From Candidatus Methanoperedens sp. (lineage in GTDB: Archaea; Halobacteriota; Methanosarcinia; Methanosarcinales; Methanoperedenaceae): a DNA stretch of 64,000 nt. This document shows, in pieces, positions 1 to 7,409 of this stretch. The notes beneath the pieces are model-generated. The model was not told the DNA's origin. It saw only the letters and a program-made list of their open reading frames with translations, and searched no databases. Each line of letters opens with the position of its first letter. Position 1 is the stretch's first letter. A program made the translations under genes and the position numbers. Location of the stretch: contig JAHFDG010000012.1 in the NCBI GenBank assembly GCA_023249105.1, forward strand, positions 62,001 through 126,000, written 5' to 3'.

Positions 1-1161
1 GATAGCCTGCCGGACGGTTATCCGGCTGCCTGTAAATACCGGAAAGGCAGCAGCAAGCAGCGGCACAGACAGCCCGATGAGAATCTGGACAACAAATACC
101 CAGTGCGGGATAAAGTCACTGGTGATGTTGAAGTTCAATATTTTCGCCGTGAATGCCGCAAATGCCCGGCCGGCCCACATGCCGGCAGGAATACCAATAA
201 GAAGTCCTGCAACGCCAAGCAGCAAAACAGATCCGAAATAAAGCCCTGCTATCTGGTAAGTCCTTGCTCCAATGACCTTCATCACTCCTATTTGCCTGGT
301 CTGCTGCGCAAGCAAAGCAGATATTGTACTTGCGACAAGGATACTACTGAGAACCAAGGCGAGAACGCCAAACGCCTCCAATAAGAACAATAGCGAATCC
401 ATTTGGTCAGAATGCGGATGTTTACCCGCATTAGGAATTTCCATCCGCGAAACTTTGTATCCGCGTTCCTCCATAACATCCCTGACCTGATAAGCGATTT
501 TGGTGATTTGAGGGATATCTGCCTTTTGCGCCGTAACAATACGCAATTCATTCAGGGCACGTGTCTCGTTGAGCCATTCCAGAGTATTGAGGGTGATGTA
601 GCCATAGGCGATATTATCTACCGCGCCTGGTGATTGCCCCGGGTCATGGACAATCCCGCTCACGCGCAGTTCGTGATTCTGACCATTATCTGGAGTCTGG
701 ATTATTACCATGTCGCCGATCTGCTTTTTGATAAGCGGCAGCGCTGAACGTTCGATGAGTATTTCACGGTCAGCGGGAGGCCAATCTCCCTGTTCGGGTT
801 TAAATGTTGACACGCGTAAATTGTTGAAGTCATCGATCACAAAGAGTAAGAGCCTTCGCCAATCACCCGGTCCGACCAGGATGCGAGCCGTGACAACACG
901 ACGTGGCTCAGCATTTGCAACCCCGGGGAGACTTTCGACAGCAGCAGCCAGCTTATCGTCGGCATTGTCCGTGTACAGGATTGCCGAGGCGGGATTTGTA
1001 CCAAGGAAATTTGCGTTTATTTCGTGGGTTAGAATAGAATAGCCGGTCAGGACTGTGCCGACCCCGAAAATTCCGATAGCGATAGCCAGTACTGCCAGCA
1101 GAGTACGCGCCTTGTTCAACCACAGATCGCGTACGACTTTGCGCCAGCGTACACTAATCAT
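1..1161 (-). CDS. ABC transporter permease, MacB/LolC-E type (partial)
   Basis: The first 387 codons are present; the frame is still open at window base 1, so the 3' part is missing. The N-terminus has a short cytoplasmic stretch (WRKVVRDLW), then a membrane helix (about residues 18-40), followed by a large extracytoplasmic MacB-type domain containing LPGVANAEPR. Three more helices begin near residue 270, with the FtsX-like motif TRQIGVMKVIGA in between. The last visible residues (SRITVRQAI) are typical of the end of the first FtsX half in proteins of about 780 residues, so a second half probably follows. The ATG at 1161 overlaps the end of the ATPase gene by 8 bases, indicating translational coupling. 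The likely role is export or extraction of a lipid, lipoprotein or peptide; the substrate cannot be told. Confidence 0.85.
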   Translation of the reverse strand, partial: MISVRWRKVVRDLWLNKARTLLAVLAIAIGIFGVGTVLTGYSILTHEINANFLGTNPASAILYTDNADDKLAAAVESLPGVANAEPRRVVTARILVGPGDWRRLLLFVIDDFNNLRVSTFKPEQGDWPPADREILIERSALPLIKKQIGDMVIIQTPDNGQNHELRVSGIVHDPGQSPGAVDNIAYGYITLNTLEWLNETRALNELRIVTAQKADIPQITKIAYQVRDVMEERGYKVSRMEIPNAGKHPHSDQMDSLLFLLEAFGVLALVLSSILVASTISALLAQQTRQIGVMKVIGARTYQIAGLYFGSVLLLGVAGLLIGIPAGMWAGRAFAAFTAKILNFNITSDFIPHWVFVVQILIGLSVPLLAAAFPVFTGSRITVRQAI

Positions 1162-1852
1162 AGAGACCACTTCCATTGGCAACCTTCCCGTCCGCTAACT
1201 TCACCACGCTTGAAACCCATGTCGTGATGTCACGTTCATGCGTCACCATTACAATGGTTTTGCCCGATGCTGCAAGGCTCTTAAAAAGCTGTAAAATAGC
1301 CTCTGAAGTATGTGAATCGAGATTGCCGGTCGGCTCATCCGCCAGCAGCAATGGAGGATCGTTTGCCAGCGCACGTGCAATAGCAGCCCGTTGTTGCTGA
1401 CCGCCGGAAAGCAACGCGGGCAGCTTATCAGCCTGCTCACTGATACCGACCTGTTCCAGAACTTGCGTCCCGGCTTTTAAATATTCCTCCTTCTTCCTGC
1501 CGAGCGCCATTGCAGGCAGATAGACATTTTCAAGTGCAGTAAGTTCAGGCAGAAGTGCATACTCCTGGAAGACGTAACCGAATTTCAAAAGACGGAATCT
1601 TGCCTTCTCGGATTCAGATATATCTGAAATGTTCTTTCCACCGAAAACGATCTCTCCGGACGTAGGTGCATCGAGCAATCCGAGCTGGTGCAGCAGCGTT
1701 GATTTCCCGCTTCCGCTCTTGCCCATTATGGCAGCAAATTCACCTCGTTTGATGTCCAGCGTGACGTTATTCAGAGCCCTTACCTTCACTTCGCCCATAG
1801 CATAGATCCGGGAAAGGTTTTTTATTTCAATTATTTTTTCATCTCCGGTCAT
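1154..1852 (-). CDS. ABC transporter ATP-binding protein, LolD/MacB type
   Basis: This is a single nucleotide-binding domain of about 232 residues. Visible motifs are Walker A (GKSGSGKST, about residues 44-52), the Q-loop in VFQEYALLP, the signature LSGGQQQRAAIARAL, Walker B LLLADEPTGNLD and the H-loop VTHE. The PTGNLD signature is typical of the LolD/FtsE/MacB group that works with FtsX-like permeases, and such permeases lie on both sides. An earlier in-frame ATG at 1873 exists, but the ATG at 1852 has a GGGGTGA ribosome site just upstream and follows the stop of the preceding gene by one base, so it is preferred. It powers the flanking permeases by ATP hydrolysis at the cytoplasmic face. 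Confidence 0.9.
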   Translation of the reverse strand: MTGDEKIIEIKNLSRIYAMGEVKVRALNNVTLDIKRGEFAAIMGKSGSGKSTLLHQLGLLDAPTSGEIVFGGKNISDISESEKARFRLLKFGYVFQEYALLPELTALENVYLPAMALGRKKEEYLKAGTQVLEQVGISEQADKLPALLSGGQQQRAAIARALANDPPLLLADEPTGNLDSHTSEAILQLFKSLAASGKTIVMVTHERDITTWVSSVVKLADGKVANGSGLYD

Positions 1853-1853
1853 T

Positions 1854-3053
1854 TCATTCACCCCATATCGCATCTATTATCGTTTTACGGACAGCCATCC
1901 ATGAAGGTATAAACCCGGCAGCAAGCGCAGCTATGATCAGACTTATTGCATTCATCGAAACTCTTTCAGGAAGAATCAGTAATGAAGCCAGTCCGATAGG
2001 AAATTTTAAAGGATGTTCGATGAACCATGGTTTTATGGCAAAAAATATTATTATCAAGCCGATAAATATGCCGCAAATCACAATGAACATTGCCTGGAAG
2101 ATATACGATTGTATGATTATGGATTCTTCTATTCCAACAGCCCTTAAAATCCCTATCTGCCTTCGCTTGCTGATAGTACTGGTATAGACTATTATAAAAA
2201 TAGTAATCACCGCAACAAACAAACCGATCGCGGATATCATCATTGCGATCATGTCAAAGCTGTTTGTTATGTTTTTTACCATGCCGGCATAGACAGTCCA
2301 TGGTTTTATTTCTTCTTTAATACCCATCTCTAAAAACTGTTTTATGTACCGGTCTTCATTTCCATTATCCCTGGTCTTGACCAGCATTTGTGAAGCTTTG
2401 TCTTCCAGGCCGACTACGGATTCCATCTCTTTCTGGCTGATGTATGCCATCGTATTGGTCTGTATGAAATTCGCATCAAATATTCCCTTTACCCTGAAGC
2501 TCTTTTTAACGCCATTATCGAACAGCACATCTACGCTATCACCAACTTTAACTCCAAGTGAACTATATTCAAGATCACCGCCATACCCTCCTGCAATCTC
2601 TTTTCCAAGTAAGATCTCGTTCTTGTCGAGCTTGCTCAAGTATTTGCCAGCGATTAGATAATTATGATTTGTAGTAACTTTCATCTCGTCATCCGGATCA
2701 ATGGAGCGAACTGTCCAGGTTCCATGTTTATCCTTATATGAAAGTGTCGCGCCCGTTACATATTGTGATGAGATGCCCACTACACCCGGAACGCCTTTTA
2801 TCTTTTGTTCCAGGGAATAAACATCGCTTATATATTTTTCATCCTTTTTGGGTTCGATCACTACGTTGCTGTATAGCGAGTTGATTACCTGATTGTTAGT
2901 AGCCTCAGTCACTCCAAGAAAAATAGAACCTATAAATACTAAATTTACAAAGATTAAGGACATTATAAAGATTATTAAAAGCTGTGTGCTTTTACTTCCT
3001 TTCATCATTGACTTGGATGCCAGAAACAACGATAGTTTAACGTTATTGAACAT
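1854..3053 (-). CDS. ABC transporter permease, FtsX/MacB family
   Basis: A 399-residue permease with the four-helix FtsX layout: one N-terminal helix (about residues 24-48), a MacB-type extracytoplasmic domain (about 50-260) and three C-terminal helices. The motif SKRRQIGILRAVG sits between the second and third helices, as in MacB and LolC/E. It is first in a three-gene run with the ATPase and the longer permease downstream, so the exporter may contain two different permeases. The domain between the first helices resembles the stalk that couples ATP hydrolysis to movement of substrates outside the membrane. Substrate unknown. Confidence 0.87.
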   Translation of the reverse strand: MFNNVKLSLFLASKSMMKGSKSTQLLIIFIMSLIFVNLVFIGSIFLGVTEATNNQVINSLYSNVVIEPKKDEKYISDVYSLEQKIKGVPGVVGISSQYVTGATLSYKDKHGTWTVRSIDPDDEMKVTTNHNYLIAGKYLSKLDKNEILLGKEIAGGYGGDLEYSSLGVKVGDSVDVLFDNGVKKSFRVKGIFDANFIQTNTMAYISQKEMESVVGLEDKASQMLVKTRDNGNEDRYIKQFLEMGIKEEIKPWTVYAGMVKNITNSFDMIAMMISAIGLFVAVITIFIIVYTSTISKRRQIGILRAVGIEESIIIQSYIFQAMFIVICGIFIGLIIIFFAIKPWFIEHPLKFPIGLASLLILPERVSMNAISLIIAALAAGFIPSWMAVRKTIIDAIWGE

Positions 3054-3076
3054 ATGCCCTCATCATATAATATTAT

Positions 3077-4228
3077 CTATAGTTTTTTCCTGCGGTGAAG
3101 ATAATATGCCCCCCCCGCTATGATCGGCAGAGTCACAATAACCGGTGCCGCCATGCCATTTTTATTCGGGCTGCGCACATAGAGGTTTAATGGTTCGGTG
3201 ACAGTCCGGACACCGAGATCGTCTTCGAATTCGATATTAGCAGAATAAGGAATGTCGCCTCCATTCTCTGCGTAGAAGGTAAAAACGCCTGGCGCATCAT
3301 CATCGGGTTTGATCTTGCCAAGGAAAGCGGTTCTTGTTCCTTTAAATGGGGCATCGAGGCTGACTTTTGCCGATTTCGCTTCACCAGTTCCTGAATTTTC
3401 AATGCGCATGTTAACAGTGACAAGGTCACCTTCTACAGGATTTTGCGGTTCGATCTTTAGGTCTGAAATCGCAAGTTCTGCCTTTCCAAGGACCCGGATT
3501 CCCGCGAAACTTTTCGAACTTATGTTTTTCCCATTCTCATCCTTGTAATCCAATTGGATGGGGATTGAGTAGGATGAAATTTCAGTCTTGTCTTTAACCG
3601 CAAATGCATAGCTCAATTGAATGGATTCCCCCGGATCAAGTCTCTTTATGACCTTTGTATCAGCATCCACAGATACGAAAGGTAGACTGCTCGTTGCTGC
3701 ACTTACCTGCACTTCCCGCGCCAAACCCGTTCCTTCATTTGAGACTGAAAACGTAATATCAAATTTATCCTTCGGGCTTATGCGCCCAGGATTTACAGAG
3801 ATATTAGAAATCATGAGTTGAGGCGCTCCTCGTACCATCACCTTGAAGGTCTTGTTGGTTTCACGGACCATATTGTTGCCAGACCAGCGTGCTCTGAATT
3901 CAATCTCGTATGCACCGGAAGCTGCGAGAGGATCGACATGAAGCAGATAGGTTTCAGCGACAGCGCCATATTTAATGATCCTGCCCTCATCGATAATGCG
4001 GTCATTTTCATTTTTAAGTTTAATTGGCGAGTCAGGAAGAATCTCAAGCCTTACATTATCTATATCGCTAAATTGATTATCAAGACTGACGGACAGCGTT
4101 AAATCCTTACCCGGTTCAACTGGCTGGGGTGAGAGCTGATCCAGTACGATTTCAAGTTCAGCGTTAGCAGGAGCAATCATGAATATGAGCGCAAACACTG
4201 CAATTAAAGTTAATAATTGCTGTTTCAT
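3077..4228 (-). CDS. secreted CARDB-repeat/S-layer-like protein with C-terminal anchor
   Basis: The 383-residue product starts with a signal peptide (MKQQLLTLIAVFALIFMIAPANA) and is followed by three Ig-like segments of about 110 residues each, every one beginning with a phrase such as LEIVLDQLSPQPVEPG, LMISNISVNPGRISPKD or LAISDLKIEPQNPVEGD. This is the COG1361/CARDB layout common in archaeal cell-surface proteins. It ends in a membrane helix (APVIVTLPIIAGGAYYL) and a basic tail HRRKKL, so it is anchored facing outward. It lies 23 bases upstream of the permease and probably forms one operon with the exporter, perhaps as its extracytoplasmic partner. That partnership is inferred from position only. 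Confidence 0.82.
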   Translation of the reverse strand: MKQQLLTLIAVFALIFMIAPANAELEIVLDQLSPQPVEPGKDLTLSVSLDNQFSDIDNVRLEILPDSPIKLKNENDRIIDEGRIIKYGAVAETYLLHVDPLAASGAYEIEFRARWSGNNMVRETNKTFKVMVRGAPQLMISNISVNPGRISPKDKFDITFSVSNEGTGLAREVQVSAATSSLPFVSVDADTKVIKRLDPGESIQLSYAFAVKDKTEISSYSIPIQLDYKDENGKNISSKSFAGIRVLGKAELAISDLKIEPQNPVEGDLVTVNMRIENSGTGEAKSAKVSLDAPFKGTRTAFLGKIKPDDDAPGVFTFYAENGGDIPYSANIEFEDDLGVRTVTEPLNLYVRSPNKNGMAAPVIVTLPIIAGGAYYLHRRKKL

Positions 4229-4234
4229 GGCGAA

Positions 4235-4633
4235 TCACCCTTTACGATCTCTGTGAGCTTCTCGCCCTAACTCAAGTCCTTGAAGGGAGGAATACACCTT
4301 TATTTCAACATCCGGCATCATGGTCCTCGCCCCTTCCAGAAGCTGCGGTGATGGGTCGCCATACAACACAACCGTATGATCATAGGCGAATTCCTCAAAG
4401 AGTCTTTTTAGAGCTTTGCGAAGGTTGTGCTTATGCTCTGCCAGAGCCTCCGAGCTCTCATAGACCTCGCGAATTTCGCACTCGGTCCGGTCGCTGCTAA
4501 GAAACCAGTCATACTGGAGCGTTCCTGTGTCCTTCTCTTTCGTCTGTCTTATAATTTCAGCCGCTTGCTGCTTGAATCCCTCTAACTTTCCCTCCCGGAT
4601 CTTCATCCGGGCGCTTACGTGTAGTTTGTTCAT
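4235..4633 (-). CDS. antibiotic biosynthesis monooxygenase (ABM/YgiN-like) domain protein
   Basis: A 132-residue protein whose first 100 residues match the ferredoxin-like ABM fold: the N-terminal strand VSARMKIREGKLEGFKQQA, the central EKDTGTLQYDWFLSSDRTECEIREVYESSEALAEH and the final strand of the dimer interface. Family members are cofactor-free monooxygenases, quinol oxidases or haem-degrading enzymes; the residues here do not decide which. The tail (residues 100-132) is an extension. The gene starts in a 4-base ATGA overlap with the gene upstream and ends 7 bases before the surface-protein gene, so it shares that operon. Confidence 0.75.
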   Translation of the reverse strand: MNKLHVSARMKIREGKLEGFKQQAAEIIRQTKEKDTGTLQYDWFLSSDRTECEIREVYESSEALAEHKHNLRKALKRLFEEFAYDHTVVLYGDPSPQLLEGARTMMPDVEIKVYSSLQGLELGREAHRDRKG

Positions 4634-4866
4634 TTATTTTCACCTTCTTTTTTTATGATATTCTTCAACTCAGGACTTGAAATGCCCAAGTCGATGACGC
4701 CAAATTTGCCCGCAATCCTCAGGATTTCGCCTTCCACCATCTTGATCTCATCGACTTCCAGGGTGCCTCCGAACTCAAATTCCTCCCTGTAGTCGCATCT
4801 GATTTTGAGGTCTTTTATCATGTTTGGCTTCAAGGTAACACAGAATGCAAATTCGTGTCCGACCAT
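4630..4866 (-). CDS. small conserved-type hypothetical protein (78 aa)
   Basis: I do not recognise a family. The ATG at 4866 is chosen because GGTGAT lies about 7 bases upstream; a longer reading to 4953 would add a cysteine-rich, non-protein-like stretch and overlap the regulatory half-sites. The product is soluble, mixed charge, with beta-rich content (MVGHEFAFCVTLKP, FEFGGTLEVDEIKMVEGEI). The stop overlaps the start of the ABM gene by 4 bases, so the two are translated together. It is divergent from the FilR1-type regulator at 4983, and the shared intergenic region carries the operator, so it is likely a target of that regulator (inference). Confidence 0.6.
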   Translation of the reverse strand: MVGHEFAFCVTLKPNMIKDLKIRCDYREEFEFGGTLEVDEIKMVEGEILRIAGKFGVIDLGISSPELKNIIKKEGENK

Positions 4867-4945
4867 TATTTTATCACCAAACGAAACATGGATTTGGAAA
4901 AGCTTAAATAAAATCTGGCACGAATGTGGAGTTAGAAAACAAATG

Positions 4946-4971
4946 TGTAACAAAGGTTACATGAATGTAAC
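4946..4971. promoter_or_regulatory. candidate operator: three TGTAAC half-sites in alternating orientation
   Basis: TGTAAC (4946-4951), GTTACA (4956-4961) and TGTAAC (4966-4971) are spaced exactly 10 bases apart, one helical turn, and form two overlapping perfect palindromes. They lie 11 bases before the ATG of the regulator at 4983 and 80 bases before the divergent start at 4866. This is the layout expected for autoregulation and control of the divergent operon. The assignment to this regulator is inferred from position. Confidence 0.6.
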
Positions 4972-4982
4972 AAGGAAACACG

Positions 4983-5729
4983 ATGAAAGTCCACGAGCTA
5001 TTCACGGAACTATCTTCTGAAAAAAGACTTGGTATTCTCCAGACCATTGATGAAAAACCGATGACATTCACCAATCTGATCAAAGAAGTTGACATGACCT
5101 CGACAGAAGCATCAAGACAGCTATCAAGATTAACAGAAGCCCGGTTAATTGAGAAAAAAGGGGACGGGAGATATTATAATACACTCTTCGGGAAACTGGT
5201 TTTATCCAGTATATCAGACCTGAACTTCATATCTGAGAATTCAGGATACTTCCTGAATCATGACACTGCACAGATTCCGCTCGATCTCCTGAGCCAAATA
5301 GACGCCCTTTCTAAAGGAGAGATAGTAACAGGTGTCTATAATATTTTAAATACCCATGAAAAAATGGGCGATGGAATAAAGGGCTACATGTGGTACATGT
5401 CCGATGATTTTCCCAGACATCATCTGCCCAATATCGAAAAGAAATTGGAAGAGGGATTGGAAATCAGAGTAATACTTCCAAAAGACCTCTGCTCCACTTC
5501 GATACTTAGCGAAAAAAACAGGAAAAAGATAGAAATCAAAGTATCAGACGAGATCAAAATATCAGTAATCGTAACCGATAAATTTTCTATGCTCGAATTA
5601 CCCGGACAGGATGGAAAGATCGATCAAAATACCGCCATCTTCGGCTATGACGACCGATTCAGAGAATGGTGCAAAAAGCTCTTCCAGTACTACTGGGAAG
5701 TAAAATGTCATCCTTGCACTTTGATTTAA
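4983..5729 (+). CDS. winged-helix regulator with FilR1 (DUF1724) domain
   Basis: A 248-residue protein with an ArsR-like winged helix in residues 1-75 (LSSEKRLGILQTI, then the recognition-helix segment TEASRQLSRLTEARLIEKKGDGRYY) and a FilR1/DUF1724 ligand domain in residues 110-240 (GYMWYMSDDFPRHH, EIRVILPKDL, FGYDDRFREWCKKLFQYYW). This architecture is characteristic of Methanosarcinales, where members respond to unknown small molecules. The ATG at 4983 is preceded closely by three TGTAAC half-sites, so binding would block its own transcription or translation start. It is divergent from the ABM/surface-protein/exporter operon, which it may control. Confidence 0.82.
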   Translation: MKVHELFTELSSEKRLGILQTIDEKPMTFTNLIKEVDMTSTEASRQLSRLTEARLIEKKGDGRYYNTLFGKLVLSSISDLNFISENSGYFLNHDTAQIPLDLLSQIDALSKGEIVTGVYNILNTHEKMGDGIKGYMWYMSDDFPRHHLPNIEKKLEEGLEIRVILPKDLCSTSILSEKNRKKIEIKVSDEIKISVIVTDKFSMLELPGQDGKIDQNTAIFGYDDRFREWCKKLFQYYWEVKCHPCTLI

Positions 5730-5775
5730 AATAATTCATCTTTATGAGGATAGTGCCGAACAAGTTGGCTATCGT

Positions 5776-6383
5776 TCATTTAGCTTTTGCAAGTATTTTG
5801 GTATATTTCTTTTCAAACTCACCCAGGCAAGTGTTGCAGCAAAAGAAATAATCCTTGCCGTCAAATTTCTTCCTTACAGCATCTCCTGATACTTTCTTAT
5901 CTCAATATGAACAGTCAGGGTTATACTGGAGAATGCGAGCGGGATAGTTGAATCCTTTCGGAATGCATTTTTTACTGATAATATGCGGATGTTATTCACA
6001 TCAATAAGATTTATCCTCTCCTGTATCACAAGAATCCGCCGCATATCTCCTGCCACTCTTGATACTATGGCTGTGTCAGAATCAGAGGTTATATACAACT
6101 CTTTAACTTGTTCTAATCCCAGGAGCTCTTCAGTTATCCTGCTGACAGCACCTGATTTTGCGTTTACCAGGAGTATCGCTTCGGTTATCCCCAGCTTATT
6201 GTTATCGATATCTATGGTGAATTTACTGATGACCCCGAGTTCAAGCAGCCTGTCCACACGGCTCTTTATCGTGTGAATGCTTGTAAGACAGCACTTCGCT
6301 ATCTCCTGGAATGACTCCCTGCTGTTGCTCTGCAAATGTGCCAATATTTTAACATCCAGGTTGTTCAGTTCTATCATATACAA
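5776..6383 (-). pseudogene. AsnC/Lrp-type regulator fused to TRASH metal-binding domain, disrupted
   Basis: From the ATG at 6383 the frame encodes an AsnC/Lrp helix-turn-helix (LNNLDVKILAHLQSNSRESFQEIA) and a ligand domain, then loses homology after about residue 137 and stops at 5874. A shift of one base at the T6 run (5968-5973; A6 on the coding strand) restores a convincing continuation: CIPKGFNYPARILQYNPDCSY, then a TGA at 5902-5904, then DKKVSGDAVRKKFDGKDYFF and CCNTCLGEFEKKY up to a TGA at 5776. The tail is a TRASH/YHS metal domain whose second CxxC cysteine (CSYC) is replaced by the TGA. AsnC-TRASH proteins are copper- or heavy-metal-responsive regulators in archaea. Two independent lesions favour a decaying gene; sequence error or TGA recoding are alternatives. 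The start may also be the ATG at 6377. Confidence 0.75.
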
Positions 6384-6433
6384 ATATCCACGGAGTGTAA
6401 ATTTAAGTGCTTTAAGGATAGGAACAATTCATT

Positions 6434-7327
6434 TTATCGCAAAAATTTCCTGAACATCATCGCCTCAACCTTGCTTATATCGAGAAGCCTGACCAGCATC
6501 TTTATATTGCTCTCATCAGGCGCGCGGGCAGGCAGCATTGTTTCCCCTTTATAGAATATCGTTCCACCTTTCATGTTTGCGCCGACATAGCCTTTAGCCT
6601 TCCCGGCTATGATAAGTGTCCCGTCTTTCATGTATGCGCCTGCGAACTCCCCGACATTGCCCACGATGAGAATCCCTCCTCTCTGGAGCACGCCTGTATT
6701 CATGCCCGCGTCACCATCCACACGCACGAACCCGCGCTTCATCAGGATACCGGTGCTCATGCCCGCGTCTCCTTCCACAATAACAGTCTTATCAGCATCA
6801 AGCCTCGCAGCTATCGTATCCCGGATTATGCCATCCTTCAGGAACAAATCATCTCCCCTCAAAACATTGGGAGGAAGAATTTCATCCTTTAACCCTCCAT
6901 GGAGTAAATTTGTAACCGACCTGAACTTTCGATAACCAGCGCGGTCAGACTTTACTTCAACCACATTGCCAATCGGTTGTTTGACATTGCCATTGACGTA
7001 GATAGACCCTTTTACCATGCTGATGCCCATTCTGGTATCAATATCGCCATCCACGATTATCGCTCCCGCTTTTTGAGGGAGACCAGTCCCCCCAAAGAAT
7101 TTCAAATCAACGCCGAGGCTGCTGCCAAGCCTTTTTCCAACATTCCCTTTAATATGCACATCCTCTTCCCGCTTCAAACAAGAGATAAGGTCTTCATAAG
7201 TATAAGACGTACCCAACTGGTGCGGGATAATACCGGAAGGTGAAAGCCGCTCTCCCTTATGCTGCCAGTAGAAATCATAGGTAAAATCACACAGGCAATC
7301 AACGGGCCGGGATAATTCAAGAAACAT
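6434..7327 (-). CDS. GXGXG beta-helix protein, formylmethanofuran dehydrogenase subunit C-like
   Basis: The 297-residue product has a right-handed beta-helix built from repeating G-rich turns, for example VHIKGNVGKRLGSSLG, IIVDGDIDTRMGISMVKG, VIVEGDAGMSTGILMKRG, VRVDGDAGMNTGVLQRGG and LIIAGKAKGYVGANMKGG. This is the GXGXG fold shared by FwdC/FmdC and the C-terminal domain of glutamate synthase. No other fwd genes are near, and the N-terminal 50 residues plus the insert around residues 125-165 differ from ordinary FwdC, so a stand-alone paralogue is more likely than the methanofuran enzyme subunit. The reaction is unknown. It is divergent from the V-ATPase I-like gene. Confidence 0.7.
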   Translation of the reverse strand: MFLELSRPVDCLCDFTYDFYWQHKGERLSPSGIIPHQLGTSYTYEDLISCLKREEDVHIKGNVGKRLGSSLGVDLKFFGGTGLPQKAGAIIVDGDIDTRMGISMVKGSIYVNGNVKQPIGNVVEVKSDRAGYRKFRSVTNLLHGGLKDEILPPNVLRGDDLFLKDGIIRDTIAARLDADKTVIVEGDAGMSTGILMKRGFVRVDGDAGMNTGVLQRGGILIVGNVGEFAGAYMKDGTLIIAGKAKGYVGANMKGGTIFYKGETMLPARAPDESNIKMLVRLLDISKVEAMMFRKFLR

Positions 7328-7409
7328 ACTGGAATAATTCTCTTAAAAGTACATGATATTTTGCAGGCTAAGATTATATCCTAAAAAGCACACATTATAT
7401 ATTTGGGAA

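Noticed and set aside
4867-4953. N-terminal extension of the 78-residue protein
   Set aside because: The residues are cysteine-rich and unlike a normal N-terminus, and a good ribosome site supports the internal ATG at 4866.
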